Source: Lates calcarifer (Eukaryota > Chordata > Actinopteri > Centropomidae). Taken from it: DNA of 64,000 nt. The stretch is from assembly GCF_001640805.2 (NCBI RefSeq), contig NC_066851.1, positions 7,486,712 through 7,550,711 of the forward strand. Reading direction: 5' to 3'. The position numbers and the translations under genes were made by a program. The notes beneath the pieces are model-generated. The model had not been told where the DNA came from. It ran no database searches and saw only the letters and a program-made list of their open reading frames with translations. Positions 63,495 through 64,000 of the stretch are shown here, in pieces (the stretch's first letter is position 1; every line of letters begins with the position of its first letter).

Positions 63495-64000
63495 CTGCAG
63501 GGAGTCTGCTGGAGGGTGGGTGAGGGTGGAGTGTCAAAAGAGAGACGAGCATCACTCTCTCTTCTGACCTAAACGAAAGCATTACGTGCCGCCAGACCTC
63601 AAATGCGCACACAAGCACAAATATCCATCTGCCCCACCCATCCACCTCCAACAGTCGCACGCGCACACACCAAACCCACCCAGGCTGCCGCTGATACCAT
63701 CAGCAAAAGTCTCTGAAGAAAAGCGCCAATGTGTGTATTAGCAGTGTGTGTAATCACAGGGCCTTTGGGGACCCTAATGGATTAGTACACTAACACACTG
63801 TCAACTCTGGGCCAAGCTGGGCCCACACTTACACACAAAACTGCTAACATTGTCAAATGACACAATCACTGTGCTGAAAAAGTCCTAATTGCCCCTGTTA
63901 GACGTCAACAGAGGACTTCATAATACTCAAATGACTCATTTTTTGTGCCCAATGTTTTGAGCCAGTTGATTAGAAAAAGGCAACAGTACAAACAGCGTAT

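Larger units (their letters stand above)
56651..64000. other. Gene desert, part 7
   Basis: No supported gene to the right edge. It holds (CA)n runs at 57401-57459 and 62329-62349, a very AT-rich stretch at about 60280-60500, a GC-rich block at about 62395-62650 and the CpG-rich exon-like segment with a G-quadruplex motif at 63356-63494. Open frames over the GC-rich block exist on several strands at once and carry no domain. Confidence 0.55.

Noticed and set aside
9263..64000. runx3 exons (Runt domain or C-terminal VWRPY)
   Set aside because: I looked for them because of the expected gene order. No frame encodes a Runt-domain block or the VWRPY end.
1..64000. CRISPR arrays, operons, phage or integrated virus genes
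   Set aside because: No regularly spaced identical repeats, no dense gene strings and no recognisable viral frame. The window is ordinary vertebrate DNA.

Overview
The window is eukaryotic, almost certainly from a teleost fish and probably a percomorph. Its genes have introns, long AT-rich non-coding stretches, many (CA)n microsatellites, an L2-type LINE tail with the fish-typical CTTGACTTGAC end, and several interspersed repeats of a kind I know from perch-like fish. Nothing prokaryotic is present: there are no operons, Shine-Dalgarno sites, CRISPR arrays or IS elements. Only two protein-coding genes are supported, both at the left end.

Left end (1-9,260). The last two coding exons of rsrp1 (arginine/serine-rich protein 1) lie on the + strand and end at 1200, with a poly(A) signal at 1372-1377. 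About 2.7 kb of plain AT-rich DNA follows. Next is a complete seven-exon syf2 gene (pre-mRNA splicing factor SYF2, 238 aa) on the - strand, with its start codon at 9183 and stop at 4320. All six introns follow the GT-AG rule and the reading phase is kept through all seven exons. The two genes are convergent. SYF2 is a spliceosomal protein, and RSRP1 carries an RS-type domain (outside this window) that is also usually linked to RNA processing.

Right part (9,260-64,000). About 54.7 kb holds no coding exon that I can support. It contains microsatellites, a pair of L2-type LINE tails in inverted orientation (48,197-49,849), three copies of a foldback (long inverted repeat) element, and fragments of other fish repeats. 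It also has several blocks whose base composition differs from the background and which look like conserved regulatory DNA. The most notable are a CpG-dense block followed at once by an AT-rich block with a perfect octamer (25,870-26,530), a near-consensus CTCF site (42,521-42,536), and a CpG-rich exon-like segment beside a strong G-quadruplex motif (63,356-63,494). From remembered human gene order (RUNX3 - desert - SYF2 - RSRP1), this desert may be the runx3-side regulatory interval, with syf2 flipped relative to human. No runx3 exon is visible here.

I did not find a clear new biological system. The findings are candidate regulatory elements and repeat structures, and most need alignment or expression data to confirm. 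I could not measure conservation, so every conserved-element call is inference.
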